DNA of 64,000 nt from Calothrix sp. PCC 7716 (GTDB lineage: Bacteria; Cyanobacteriota; Cyanobacteriia; Cyanobacteriales; Nostocaceae): the NCBI RefSeq assembly GCF_019977735.1, contig NZ_AP025018.1, forward strand, positions 6,328,580 to 6,392,579, written 5' to 3'. Under the pieces are notes generated by a model. That model saw nothing but the letters and a program-made list of their open reading frames with translations, searched no databases and was not told where the DNA came from. Position 1 is the first letter of the stretch, and the number at the start of each line of letters is the position of its first letter. Positions 8,621 to 17,265 of this stretch are shown one piece after another. Made by a program: the position numbers and the translations under genes.

Positions 8621-8767
8621 TTATGGCTCTAAGGTGAAAAAGCAAGCACCAGCTACTAAAAGAAAAGGAGTTCCAGGCAGAAGAGGAAGCAATACTCCAA
8701 TTATACCTATGACAGTACACACGGAACCGACAACAATTCTTGCTGTGTTTCTAATTTGTTTGAACAT
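8621..8767 (-). CDS. short DUF454 (YbaN)-like membrane protein, 48 aa
   Basis: ATG 8767, stop at 8621. The sequence contains GIIGVLLPLLPGTPFLLVAG followed by ACFF, which is the core of the DUF454/YbaN inner-membrane family. Family members are usually more than twice this length, so this is either a truncated gene or a minimal form. It ends 68 bp upstream of the ArsA-like gene on the same strand, suggesting an operon. Confidence 0.55.
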   Translation of the reverse strand: MFKQIRNTARIVVGSVCTVIGIIGVLLPLLPGTPFLLVAGACFFTLEP

Positions 8768-8841
8768 ATCAAACTATCCAAATTGTTAACATTGCCTGTT
8801 GAAATAGCAACATCCCATACCTCACATCTTGCACTAGTCCC

Positions 8842-8908
8842 AGAAACCGGGCAACAGTCACGAAAAATCAACGTTTTATAGCAAATTATTTGTCAAGAAG
8901 CCCGGTTT
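8842..8908. repeat. AGAAACCGGGCTTCT inverted-repeat element, copy 1
   Basis: About 67 bp with terminal inverted repeats related to AGAAACCGGG / AAGCCCGGTTT and a shared core CGAAAAATCAACGTTTTAT. Two more copies lie at 9818-9883 and 20383-20450. No gene inside; it behaves like a small non-autonomous repeat. The surrounding 8768-9119 holds no other recognisable feature. Confidence 0.75.
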
Positions 8909-9119
8909 ATTTAAGCTTATTGAGAATGCTGCAAGATGTGAGATACCTTCAAATAATTAGGATGTTCCCGTATGATATAGCTTATCAGCTATTAATGTAA
9001 TTATGAACAGTAATTTAAAGAAGCTGTATGACTTTTAATGTACTGTAACATTTAATCTTCTTATGCCATTGTGGCACAGTATATTGTGGCACAGGCATCC
9101 TGCCTGTGCAGTCAATAAC

Positions 9120-9701
9120 TTAATCAGGTAAAGCAAAACCAGTCCTAGGATCACCAATATATAGTCCTAACGTAAGCGAGCGTATCACCTCATCCCAGTG
9201 AGGTATTAACTGTTCAGCCTGGTCAGCCCAATAATCGAATGTAATCAAACATTGAATATTTGACCCAATACCAACACAAGTTCGCGAAAAAGCCTCACGC
9301 GGTTCAGCTTGAGTATCAATAAATTTAATTTCCATCCAAACAATCCGCGCGGTTTGGCGTTTAACGGTAATAACTTCAGAACGCTCAATAATATTGCGGT
9401 CATCTTCTTCCATTGCTTGTCTCAAAACCGACTTAAGCGGAAACAAGCTCCAATCACGTGATGAAGGTAAACGATTAAAAGATACTTCCAAACAGCAATC
9501 ATCATCAGGGGGTTCTTTATCGGTAAACTTAAATGACTTTTCTTTTGGCTCAAAAGCCCAGTCACGGGGGACATTGAAACGAACGGCACCTCTATCAGCC
9601 ACAAAAATTTTATAGCCAGGTGGACCATCCCAGCCGTGGTCTGGCTTTAATTCAAGCGTTTTTTTAATCCACTGGAGATTGTCTTTCTTACGCTTAGACA
9701 T
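9120..9701 (-). CDS. hypothetical cytosolic protein, 193 aa
   Basis: Starts MSKRKKDNLQWIKKTLELKP. It is rich in Trp, Asp and Arg and has no membrane span or signal peptide. Segments FNVPRDW, CCLEVSFNRLP and TARIVWMEIKFID suggest a beta-rich fold. No known family recognised. It stands alone between two repeat elements. Confidence 0.6.
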   Translation of the reverse strand: MSKRKKDNLQWIKKTLELKPDHGWDGPPGYKIFVADRGAVRFNVPRDWAFEPKEKSFKFTDKEPPDDDCCLEVSFNRLPSSRDWSLFPLKSVLRQAMEEDDRNIIERSEVITVKRQTARIVWMEIKFIDTQAEPREAFSRTCVGIGSNIQCLITFDYWADQAEQLIPHWDEVIRSLTLGLYIGDPRTGFALPD

Positions 9702-9817
9702 AGTGCTAATGTATTACTAACATATGTTTGCCCACTTAGTCTATAATATCAAGCCGTGCGAATTTTTGCTTATTAGTAATATAATTCAAGACTGTACGAT
9801 GCGTCATACAAGCTCAA

Positions 9818-9883
9818 AGAAACCGGGCTTTTATACGATGATTTGCTTTTTTAGCACAATATTTGGCAAAAAGCCCGGTTTCT
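9818..9883. repeat. AGAAACCGGGCTTCT inverted-repeat element, copy 2
   Basis: Terminal AGAAACCGGGCTT and AAGCCCGGTTTCT with an AT-rich core diverged from copy 1. It ends 44 bp before the Cax start. Confidence 0.75.
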
Positions 9884-9926
9884 AGTCTTGCTGAAAACGT
9901 AGATAATGATACAGGATAAATTAAAA

Positions 9927-11000
9927 ATGACAACGAAGGATAAAGTATTACTTGGCATGCTGGTGTTTGTGCCTATTTGTTTTGCAACGCAATGGCTGCA
10001 TTTACATCCTGTGATTGTTTTTCTAGCTTCCGGCTTGGCAATTGTTCCTTTAGCTGCTCGCATTGCTAATTCCACAGAAGAAATTGCTGCGGTTATTGGG
10101 CCTTCTTTAGGAGGACTGCTTAATGCTACCTTTGGTAATGCCACTGAAATGATTATTGCTATTGTTGCTCTTCAAGCTGGTTTAGTAGATGTAGTAAAAG
10201 CTAGTATTACGGGAACTATTATAGCTAATTTGCTTTTGGCATTAGGCGCCGCAATTACTTTAGGAGGGTTACGGTTCAAAGAGCAAAATTTTCAGCCTAC
10301 GGTTGCAAGAATCAACGCTTCTTCACTCAATTTAGCATTAGTTGTACTATTAACTCCTACTGCCATCGATTTTACATCAAAAGGATTAGAGCCTGCAACT
10401 ATTAATAACTTTTCCGCAGTTGCTTCTGTTCTTCTGTTACTATTTTACGTTTTGTCGCTGTTGTTCTCAATAAAAACTCACAAGTATGTATATGAAGTGG
10501 AAACAACTGAGGTGGAAGAAATTGATACTACCCATCAAAAAGAACCTTTATGGAAACCAATTATTATTTTGTTAGTGTGTACTGTAGTACTGGTCTTTGT
10601 TTCTGATATTTTAGTAGAGAGCTTAGAAAAAGCAATTAAGACTTTGGGATTGAGTGAATTATTTACGGGTGTAATTTTAATTCCACTTTTTGGAGGCGCC
10701 GTTGAGTACATAACTGCCGCGACCTTTGCCATTAAAAATAAAATGGATTTAGCGGTATCAGTCGCAATGGGTTCAAGTTTACAAATTGCCATGTTTGTTG
10801 CTCCAATTTTAGTATTAGTCGGTCAATTTATGGGACAACCGATGAATTTGGAATTTAATCCTTTTGAAGTATTGACAGTGGCAATTGCGGTTGTTATTAC
10901 TAACTCTATTAGTACCGATGGAAGCTCTAATTGGTTGGAAGGTGCCTTGCTACTTATAACCTACGCGGTTTTAGGAACAGCATTTTATTTCCATCCTTAG
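9927..11000 (+). CDS. Ca2+/H+ antiporter, CaCA (Cax) family
   Basis: 357 aa from ATG 9927, which has AGGA about 10 nt upstream; ATG 9906 is an alternative. About 11 membrane spans. The two pseudo-symmetric alpha-repeat motifs are clear: GNATEMIIAIVALQAG in the first half and GGAVEYITAATFAIKNKMD with GSSLQIAMF in the second. The acidic loop EVETTEVEEIDTTHQKE separates the halves, as is usual in Cax proteins. It exchanges cytosolic Ca2+ (or another divalent cation) for protons. Calcium signalling is relevant to heterocyst development, but a link here is inference. Confidence 0.9.
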   Translation: MTTKDKVLLGMLVFVPICFATQWLHLHPVIVFLASGLAIVPLAARIANSTEEIAAVIGPSLGGLLNATFGNATEMIIAIVALQAGLVDVVKASITGTIIANLLLALGAAITLGGLRFKEQNFQPTVARINASSLNLALVVLLTPTAIDFTSKGLEPATINNFSAVASVLLLLFYVLSLLFSIKTHKYVYEVETTEVEEIDTTHQKEPLWKPIIILLVCTVVLVFVSDILVESLEKAIKTLGLSELFTGVILIPLFGGAVEYITAATFAIKNKMDLAVSVAMGSSLQIAMFVAPILVLVGQFMGQPMNLEFNPFEVLTVAIAVVITNSISTDGSSNWLEGALLLITYAVLGTAFYFHP

Positions 11001-11196
11001 TACTTCATATCAAAAGTTTTGTTTCGTTGTAGGGTGGGCACTGCCCACCATACTATTATTTTTTGATTTAGGATGTTTGTCTCCGGAACAATGGGAAGCA
11101 AGGTTGGCGATGCTGGTTCAGAAAATGCTGATGATAAGTTGCTCATAAATAATTGCTTGTAATTCGCTTACAAAATTAACTTGCTATTTAATTTGT

Positions 11197-11466
11197 TTAT
11201 AAAAGTTGCTTTTTAATAATCTTTATTATACCACCAACTGTATTAGCACCAATGGAAGCTTTAAATTGCACAACTGGTACACCTACCAAATCTCCTAATT
11301 TTCCGTTGCGACTGACATTTTGCTGCCATTCCTCAACTTGAAACAGCTTCCTAAGCTGTTCTGCAAGTTTTTCCACAGGTGCTTTTGCAGCAAAAATACT
11401 ATACGCAGAACCTTGTTTACGAATCGCATCTCGATACTCAAGAGAGCCAAGCTTATCCAAAACCAT
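11197..11466 (-). CDS. hypothetical protein, 89 aa
   Basis: ATG 11466 with an excellent ribosome site (AGGAGGTG). The sequence starts MVLDKLGSLEYRDAIRKQGS, has a helical region AEQLRKLFQVEEW, and ends in a hydrophobic/basic tail (GGIIKIIKKQLL). No family recognised. The strong ribosome site supports expression. Confidence 0.5.
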   Translation of the reverse strand: MVLDKLGSLEYRDAIRKQGSAYSIFAAKAPVEKLAEQLRKLFQVEEWQQNVSRNGKLGDLVGVPVVQFKASIGANTVGGIIKIIKKQLL

Positions 11467-11683
11467 TAATTACACCTCCTAACATTCACGAATACTTAAT
11501 TTATCTGTATTAGGTTATAAGCTAAGTATTCCCATAAAATTTGTATAACTTACGCAATCAGCACATATAAAGCGTAGGGTGCGTGACGTTACGAAAAAAC
11601 TGCAATTTATTTATATAGATTTTGAAATATTTTATACAAGTGACTTCTTGAATTGCTACCAAGGGATTGTTATAAAATAAAAT

Positions 11684-11854
11684 TTAAGGTTCTGGATATC
11701 CAGTGTTTAAGTAAGCTGCATTAATCACCTCTATAATTTTATCGGGACTAATGAGTTCTAGCAAATTATGAATAAAAAGCCATTTTTATCGATATTTATA
11801 AATTAAAGCCTCTTGTTCATCAGTTAACTTTGTAATAATTTTATGATTTGGCAT
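11684..11854 (-). pseudogene. remnant of a LTxEQEALI-type (DUF6745-like) protein
   Basis: Reading from ATG 11854 gives MPNHKIITKLTDEQEALIYKYR, a TAA stop at codon 23, then KWLFIHNLLELISPDKIIEV and a continuation ending INAAYLNTGYPEP. This matches the N-terminal pattern LTPEQEALIPxYREKW of a cyanobacterial protein family, with the stop where a Glu codon (GAA) is expected, and the rest of the gene missing. A decayed 5' fragment. Confidence 0.6.
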
Positions 11855-12107
11855 GTTTCAACGTATAATTACTCATTATATCTCTGATTGTCAGTATATA
11901 ATTTATATTCATCTTGCATAAAGAGGAGCTTTTTTGTGAAAGGTAGAATCTTATAAATATCGATATTATAAGATGCTTCACTGCGTTCAGCATGACAATT
12001 TAGTATTTAGCATGACAATTTAGTGTTGCTATCTTGTATTTTAACGACAATATTTGTGCCCCTCTCCGCTTGCCGAAGCGGCACACTACGTGAACGGAGA
12101 GGTCTTT

Positions 12108-13463
12108 TCAACTTCGTTTATAAACCAACTCCATCTTTAGCTTCTGAATTTCCAGCTTTAACTTCTCATTCTCCACGCTCAAGCTCGCATTCTCATGCTT
12201 AATTACTTCAATCTCATTTTTCTTACTCAAAGCTTGATTAATTGCTAATTTTCGCATATCCAGCGAAAACCATCGCTGATAGGTTTCGGTATGTACTTGT
12301 ACGCTATGACCTAAATTATCTGCTGCTGCTTTAATTGGTATTCCTAGAACATGCGCGCGTATTGCCCATGCGTGACGTAAGTCATATGGTTTAAAGTCTA
12401 GTCCAACTTTTCTAAACCACCAGCTTACTCGTTGTGTTAATGCTGTTATATCAGCATGTTTAGTCTTGTCTTTTTTACTTATTGCGGTTGCTAGCATTTT
12501 TAAAGATTTAGGATTTCTTAAGTCAAAATCTTCAATCCAGTGTTTATGTAAGGGTAATGCTTGCCTTTCTCCGGTTTTACAGTCTTTGTGGACTTTCCAT
12601 GTTAAGTCTATATTTTCTTGGCTTAACCACCATGTAATATCGGGGTTAATAAAAAGTTCGCGTGGACGTAAACCAAAGACTGCTAGCATTCCGTATGTCC
12701 ATCGCCATAACTGCCAGCTATCTTGTACATCTTGATTAACTTGATTGCCTCTATTATATAGATAATCTTCAAATTTAGTAAATCCTGTAGATATTTCTTC
12801 GTCAGAGGGTATATTTCTAGAATTGCGCTCTGGCATTTTAGAATATTTTGATAAATCTATGTCTATTTTAAATGTTTGACAAAATGCTGATATTGCTCTT
12901 GCTGCATTATATCTTACCCATTCTTTATCAAGTTTTTCGATATAACCGATTAGGTTTTCGGTTGTGGCTATATCTTCAGGGTTCGTGATGCGCTTTGTTC
13001 GAGAATAATAATAAAAAAATGTATGTTCGCTTTTTGTAGTGCGTTTATGTGTTTTAAAATACTCGTGTTCAAATTGTTCTAATAATTCACCAATTTTTTT
13101 AAAGTCTTTTTTTATTGCTTCGTTACCTAAGTATTTATGATTCCATTCAAAGGTTTTACGCGCGATTAATTTACCTAGTTCATATGCTTCTTCTTCTGCT
13201 GTTTTTAATCCGTCTAAGTTAGCGGGAATATTTAAGCTGATATTATATTGCTTTCTATCGGCGCCATTTGTGTTTTTATCACCTGGTTTGAGTGGTAATG
13301 TCGCGCGTAACTGTAAACTTCCATTTGATTCGCGAATTGTTACTTTTGTTTTTGCTGATTTTAAACGTTGATTAATTATTTCTAATTCTTGTTGTAGTTT
13401 GAAGTGCATATGCTTGTTGAAAAAAGAAAATGTGGCGCCGCATCGTTTGAAGTGTAGATGCAT
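12108..13463 (-). CDS. xisA: XisA-type tyrosine site-specific recombinase (nifD element)
   Basis: 451 aa (433 if the second Met, at 13409, is used). It excises the nifD element during heterocyst differentiation. The catalytic domain occupies about residues 270-415: the first Arg in FGLRPREL, YDLRHAWAIRAH where most family members have HxxR, GHSV, and the nucleophile Tyr in TETYQRW. A Tyr in place of the HxxR His (an R-Y-R-Y set) is known for XisA and XisC. The C-terminus is a coiled coil (KHENASLSVENEKLKLEIQK). The gene lies next to the nifD junction. Its closest relative in the window is the nifE-element recombinase at 50192-51493. Confidence 0.88.
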   Translation of the reverse strand: MHLHFKRCGATFSFFNKHMHFKLQQELEIINQRLKSAKTKVTIRESNGSLQLRATLPLKPGDKNTNGADRKQYNISLNIPANLDGLKTAEEEAYELGKLIARKTFEWNHKYLGNEAIKKDFKKIGELLEQFEHEYFKTHKRTTKSEHTFFYYYSRTKRITNPEDIATTENLIGYIEKLDKEWVRYNAARAISAFCQTFKIDIDLSKYSKMPERNSRNIPSDEEISTGFTKFEDYLYNRGNQVNQDVQDSWQLWRWTYGMLAVFGLRPRELFINPDITWWLSQENIDLTWKVHKDCKTGERQALPLHKHWIEDFDLRNPKSLKMLATAISKKDKTKHADITALTQRVSWWFRKVGLDFKPYDLRHAWAIRAHVLGIPIKAAADNLGHSVQVHTETYQRWFSLDMRKLAINQALSKKNEIEVIKHENASLSVENEKLKLEIQKLKMELVYKRS

Positions 13464-13474
13464 TTATCACTGAT

Positions 13475-13591
13475 GATCCCCCCTAACCCCCCTTAGTAAG
13501 GGGGGACAAGAGTTATTCAAAACTCTTTTTAAATATTAAGAAAAAGAAGGATTTAAAGCCCCCCCTTATTAAGGGGGGGTTGGGGGGGATC
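13475..13591. repeat. GATCCCCCC...GGGGGGATC repeat element, copy 1
   Basis: Ends in GATCCCCCCTAACCCCCCTT and its near-complement ...AAGGGGGGGTTGGGGGGGATC (given in part), with a central AT-rich spacer. It lies between the recombinase start and the nifD junction. Relatives at 15301-15405, 19656-19728 and 46767-46833. Confidence 0.8.
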
Positions 13592-13680
13592 AAATTAGCC
13601 TACATTCAGTTTATAAATATATGTGTTATCTATAAACAAAGTATTAGAGAAACATTGTTAACATTTAACATTAAATACTA

Positions 13681-13830
13681 ATGCATTTCTCAGAATACTC
13701 CGGCCCTTATCACGGTTACGACGGATTTGCAATCTTCGCACGTGATATGGACTTAGCACTCAACAGCCCAACCTGGGGATTAATCAACACTCCTTGGAAA
13801 AAAGCTGAAGTTACTGCTAAAGCTGCTTAA
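13681..13830 (+). CDS. nifD: nitrogenase MoFe protein alpha chain, 3' part (nifD)
   Basis: 49 codons ending the gene, containing [18 protein letters not shown] and [13 protein letters not shown], the C-terminus of NifD. In-frame stops just upstream (TAA in CATTAAATACTAATG) show that the reading frame does not continue leftward, so the 5' part is elsewhere. Codons before about 13692 (MHFS) belong to the junction; after excision they would be replaced by or merged with the left nifD half. It is not a stand-alone gene. Confidence 0.93.
   Translation: MHFSEYSGPYHGYDGFAIFARDMDLALNSPTWGLINTPWKKAEVTAKAA
13692..13702 (+). other. nifD element attachment site (right copy)
   Basis: AGAATACTCCG lies at the position of the known 11-bp repeat GGATTACTCCG of Nostoc/Anabaena nifD elements, agreeing at 9 of 11 bases. 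The partner copy would be left of the window. Confidence 0.7.
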
Positions 13831-13985
13831 AAAAGTTATGAGTGAGGAGTTATGAATTAGGAGTGAGGAGTTAAGAGTTAATGGCTAATTTTTTATCTCT
13901 AACTCCTAACTCCCCCTAACTCCAAAAAATTCCTAACTCCTAACTCCTAACTCCTAACTAATCTTCACCCATTACTCAACAAAAG
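13831..13985. repeat. nifD-nifK spacer with short tandem repeats
   Basis: Arrays of GAGTGAGGAGTTA-type units and their complement TAACTCCTAACTCC, the heptamer-repeat (STRR) style of heterocystous cyanobacteria. The two arms can pair over about 40 nt, so a long stem-loop in the nifDK transcript is likely. Similar units at 35045-35055 and 60841-60870. Confidence 0.75.
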
Positions 13986-13996
13986 AGATAAAGAAA

Positions 13997-15283
13997 ATGC
14001 CACAGAATCCAGAAAGAATCGTTGACCACTTAGAGCTATTCAAGCAAGAAGAATACACTCAACTTTTCAAGAACAAGCACGAACAATTTGAAGGCGCCCA
14101 CCCAGCAGAAGAAGTACAACGTGTTTCTGAGTGGACAAAAGGTTGGGAATACCGCGAAAAGAACTTTGCTCGTGAAGCATTAACTGTTAACCCAGCTAAA
14201 GGTTGCCAACCAGTAGGCGCCATGTTCGCAGCACTGGGTATTGAAGGAACTCTTCCTTTTGTTCAAGGTTCACAAGGTTGTGTGGCATATTTTCGTACAC
14301 ACCTTAGCCGTCACTACAAAGAGCCTTGCTCGGCAGTTTCTTCTTCGATGACTGAAGACGCGGCAGTTTTCGGTGGTTTAAACAACATGATTGAAGGTTT
14401 GGAAGTTTCTTACAAACTTTACAAGCCCAAAATGATTGCTGTTTGCACAACCTGTATGGCCGAAGTTATTGGAGATGACCTTGGCGCCTTCATCACCAAC
14501 GCTAAAGGTGCTGGTGCTGTACCCCAAGATTTACCAATTCCTTTCGCTCACACTCCTAGCTTCGTTGGTTCACACACCACTGGCTACGACAACATGATGA
14601 AAGGTATTCTTCAAAACCTCACTGAAGGTAAGAAGGGCGCAGCCAACGGTAAAGTAAATATTATCTCTGGTTTTGATACCTATGTAGGTAACAACCGTGA
14701 AGTTAAGCATATGCTTGGCTTAATGGGAGTTGAGCATACCATCGTTTCTGACACCAGCGATTACTTTGATGCACCTAACGATGGTGAGTATCAAATGTAC
14801 CCAGGTGGTACCAAGATTGAAGATGTAGCTGATACCATCAACGCGAAAGCAACTGTTTGTTTACAACGCTACACCACACAGAAAACTCGCGAGTACATCG
14901 AGAAAACCTGGAAGCAAGACACTAAAGTTCTTCGTCCTTTCGGTGTTAAGGGTACTGACGAATTCTTGATGGCTATATCAGAAATTACTGGTAAGGCTAT
15001 TCCTAAAGAGTTGGAAGTTGAACGCGGTCGTTTAGTTGACGCAATGACTGACTCTTATGCGTGGATTCACGGTAAGAAGTTCGCTATCTATGGCGACCCT
15101 GACCTTGTTTACAGTGTAACTTCGTTCTTGCTCGAAATGGGCGCCGAACCTGTTCACATTCTTTGCAACAACGGTGACCAAGAATTTAAGGCTGAAATGG
15201 AAGAAATGCTCAAAGCTAGCCCATTCGGTCAAGGCGCCACTGTTTGGATTCAAAAAGACTTGTGGCACTTCCGTTCCCTAATG
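13997..15283 (+). CDS. nifK: nitrogenase MoFe protein beta chain, 5' part (nifK)
   Basis: 429 codons, from MPQNPERIVDHLELF to LWHFRSLM. NifK landmarks are present: the P-cluster Cys region (NPAKGCQPVGAM, FVQGSQGCVAYFRTH) and CTTCMAEVIGDD. The frame continues past the junction into the element (CWLSNLIPQPP...) and stops at 15397, giving a false 37-residue tail. The normal continuation FTEPVDFF is found at 48949. Joined, the product is about 511 aa, a typical NifK length. In unexcised DNA the truncated protein lacks the last 82 residues. Confidence 0.97.
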
Positions 15284-15284
15284 T
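15273..15284 (+). other. nifK element attachment site, left
   Basis: GTTCCCTAATGT here and GTTCACTGTTGT at 48938-48949 agree at 9 of 12 positions and keep the same codon phase. A crossover in the shared TGT (15282-15284 / 48947-48949) restores SLMFTEPVDF exactly. Confidence 0.75.
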
Positions 15285-15300
15285 GTTGGTTATCAAACTT

Positions 15301-15405
15301 GATCCCCCAACCCCCCTTGATAAGGGTGGCTTTAAATCTTGTTCCCCCCTTGATAAGGGCTTTAAATCTTGTTCCCCCCCTTATTAAGGGGGGTTAGGGG
15401 GGATC
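15301..15405. repeat. GATCCCCCC...GGGGGGATC repeat element, copy 2
   Basis: Partly duplicated internally (CCCCTTGATAAGGG twice, with TTTAAATCTTGTTCCCCC between). It lies 17 bp inside the left end of the nifK element and supplies the C-terminal codons of both the false NifK tail and the KAP protein. Confidence 0.8.
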
Positions 15406-17142
15406 GATTTGTTCAAGTTCTTCAAGGTGTCGCGCGCTCAGAAGGCTTTCCTCATCTAAGTCCTCATCAGAACCATCTTGGTCAAGCTGTTCTTTTACTG
15501 TTGCTATTTGTTGATTAATTATTGGTAATACTTTACCTTGACTAATTGCTGTTTTTAACAATTCAAATCGTTGTGGTTCTTCAATTCGACGCAACAGTTG
15601 TGAGATATAACGACTAATTATAACTTCGTTGCTCAAATCGAAAATGTCATTATTATATTCATCTTCTTGACCTAACAAAAAGTCTTCACTGGCGCCAAAC
15701 AAAGCTTCCACAACCGAGGGAATGGCATTTACAGGAATTTCTTGAACGGTGCTTTCAAGCTGTTCTAGAAAAATACTAGTTTGTGCCATACCTTCAGTAC
15801 GCTTTTGCTTAACAAGTTCTATTAAATGTTCTTTAAACCTTTCTGTATCGTAAGCTAAAGCAAGCATAGTTTTTATTTGAGTGTTAGATAATTCATATGC
15901 TGAAATGGCTAGACGGAAGTAGATTGGAAATATTTCTAAACTACACACACGCATTTGCTTATGCCATTCAGACTCTTTCTCATCAGCAGAGCTATTACTC
16001 CAAACAGATTTTAATTTTGGAAAAAGCTGTATGAGAAGATTTTGTACAGGTTGCTTGTCTTCGGGGGATAGTTGAGCAATCCAGGTATTAAGTAAATTTT
16101 TCAATTCGTCTGTGGAAGTATCAACCTTACCTGCAAAAGCATAAGGATTTTGGTAGATTATGTCATATATAGCTGGGCAAAAGATTCGCAAACACTCAAT
16201 AGCAATAAAATCAATTGGATTGACTTCGCCTTTTACTGCTGGATATGTAACTGTTAAAGTGTTAGTTAAACGACTAATAGCGGGTATGTTATTAATAAAA
16301 TGGTCTATTCCTTGGAAGTAAATATTACTCCAGCGTGCTTGATTAAATTCTTCTTTTGCTATATCAGTAAATACTTTATTAAGTTTTTTAAAAAACAGCT
16401 TGCGAAGTAAGGTTTTACTTGGAGTAGGTAATTCAAACTCGGCTTGAATAATTTGTTGTAAGTATGATTCTTTAGATACTGCTTGGGTTTCTGTAATTGT
16501 TTCCATTACAGCTTCTTTATTAAAGGCTAAAACATAAACAACGTTAGAAAAATTCGGAATAGCTTTAAAAATCCGAAATAACTGCTTAATATCCTCACCT
16601 GGTAATCTATCTATATCATCAACTGTGACAACTATACGTTTATCCTGCTTTGCAAGCGTCTTTTCTACTTCTTCTTTAAATTGCGAAGCTTCTTTGTCTT
16701 TATCGTCTAATAATGTTACTAATGCCTTGCCAGTTTGAGCATAAGGTAAAGGTATTTCTGAAATAATTCCGGCAAAATCAGCAAGTGTCTTTCTTATACC
16801 TCTTGGCACGGCTTTTTCTTTGCTTAAAACGTTTTGTAATTGCTCAAAAAAGCGTCTTGCAATATTCTGGTGTCCAGAAAATAGCCAGGGATTAAAAGGA
16901 ACAATAATTGGTTGCTCTTCTTCCGGCTTTTGCTGAAGATAATGACCTATAAAGTTTAATAGTGTTGATTTGCCAGAATTCCAAGAACCGTAAATACCAA
17001 TTATGAAACCTTCTGGAAAGTTCATTTCGCAAATGCTGTCTGCTAGATACTTCGCAAAGCTCGCATGACCTAGCAAGTCATTTTCTGGATCGACTAGAGA
17101 GCTATCTGTAGATATATCGTTAATATCGGTTGTATCGGTCAT
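15394..17142 (-). CDS. KAP-family P-loop NTPase
   Basis: 582 aa from ATG 17142 (an upstream in-frame start at 17184 is less likely). Walker A is GIYGSWNSGKSTLLNFIG. The KAP signature FNPWLFSGHQN is present, and Walker B is VVTVDDIDRL. Family members are predicted ATPases, often membrane-associated and often found in mobile or defence contexts. This protein has no obvious membrane spans within the P-loop domain, so it may be a soluble member. The last residues (IDPP) come from the repeat at 15301-15405, so the C-terminus may have been altered by repeat insertion. Confidence 0.8.
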   Translation of the reverse strand: MTDTTDINDISTDSSLVDPENDLLGHASFAKYLADSICEMNFPEGFIIGIYGSWNSGKSTLLNFIGHYLQQKPEEEQPIIVPFNPWLFSGHQNIARRFFEQLQNVLSKEKAVPRGIRKTLADFAGIISEIPLPYAQTGKALVTLLDDKDKEASQFKEEVEKTLAKQDKRIVVTVDDIDRLPGEDIKQLFRIFKAIPNFSNVVYVLAFNKEAVMETITETQAVSKESYLQQIIQAEFELPTPSKTLLRKLFFKKLNKVFTDIAKEEFNQARWSNIYFQGIDHFINNIPAISRLTNTLTVTYPAVKGEVNPIDFIAIECLRIFCPAIYDIIYQNPYAFAGKVDTSTDELKNLLNTWIAQLSPEDKQPVQNLLIQLFPKLKSVWSNSSADEKESEWHKQMRVCSLEIFPIYFRLAISAYELSNTQIKTMLALAYDTERFKEHLIELVKQKRTEGMAQTSIFLEQLESTVQEIPVNAIPSVVEALFGASEDFLLGQEDEYNNDIFDLSNEVIISRYISQLLRRIEEPQRFELLKTAISQGKVLPIINQQIATVKEQLDQDGSDEDLDEESLLSARHLEELEQIDPP

Positions 17143-17164
17143 AACACTTTTAGAATTTACAAAC

Positions 17165-17198
17165 AGAAGCCCGGTTATAACCAATAAACCGGGCTTCT
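17165..17198 (-). terminator. AGAAGCCCGGTT hairpin between EF-G and KAP genes
   Basis: AGAAGCCCGGTT (17165-17176) pairs with AACCGGGCTTCT (17187-17198). A second hairpin, GTGGGCACTGCCCAC, lies at about 17223-17237, just beyond the EF-G stop. Together they probably separate the EF-G transcript from the KAP gene. Confidence 0.55.
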
Positions 17199-17265
17199 AT
17201 AATTCTATGTGTAAGTTGTAAGGTGGGCACTGCCCACCCTACTACTATCGGTAATGGTTTCCTTA

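Larger units (their letters stand above)
1..13702. mobile_element. nifD excision element, right (nifK-proximal) part
   Basis: The nifD coding sequence resumes at about 13692 and is preceded in frame by stop codons and non-nif DNA, so nifD is interrupted. A XisA-type recombinase gene lies 230 bp from the junction, the position known for nifD elements of heterocystous cyanobacteria. The nifD 5' part is not in the window, so everything from base 1 to the junction is inferred to be inside the element. Cargo includes ParB-like, carbonic anhydrase, ATPase-like, ArsA-like and Cax genes. Only one end is seen; the inference rests on the conserved nifH-D-K order. Confidence 0.8.

Noticed and set aside
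8568-8789. Plus-strand 73-aa frame
   Set aside because: The opposite strand encodes a recognisable DUF454 core with its own start (8767-8621); the plus frame has no family match or ribosome site.
15284-15397. NifK C-terminal extension (CWLSNLIPQPP...)
   Set aside because: These codons come from the element and its repeat; real NifK continues at 48949.
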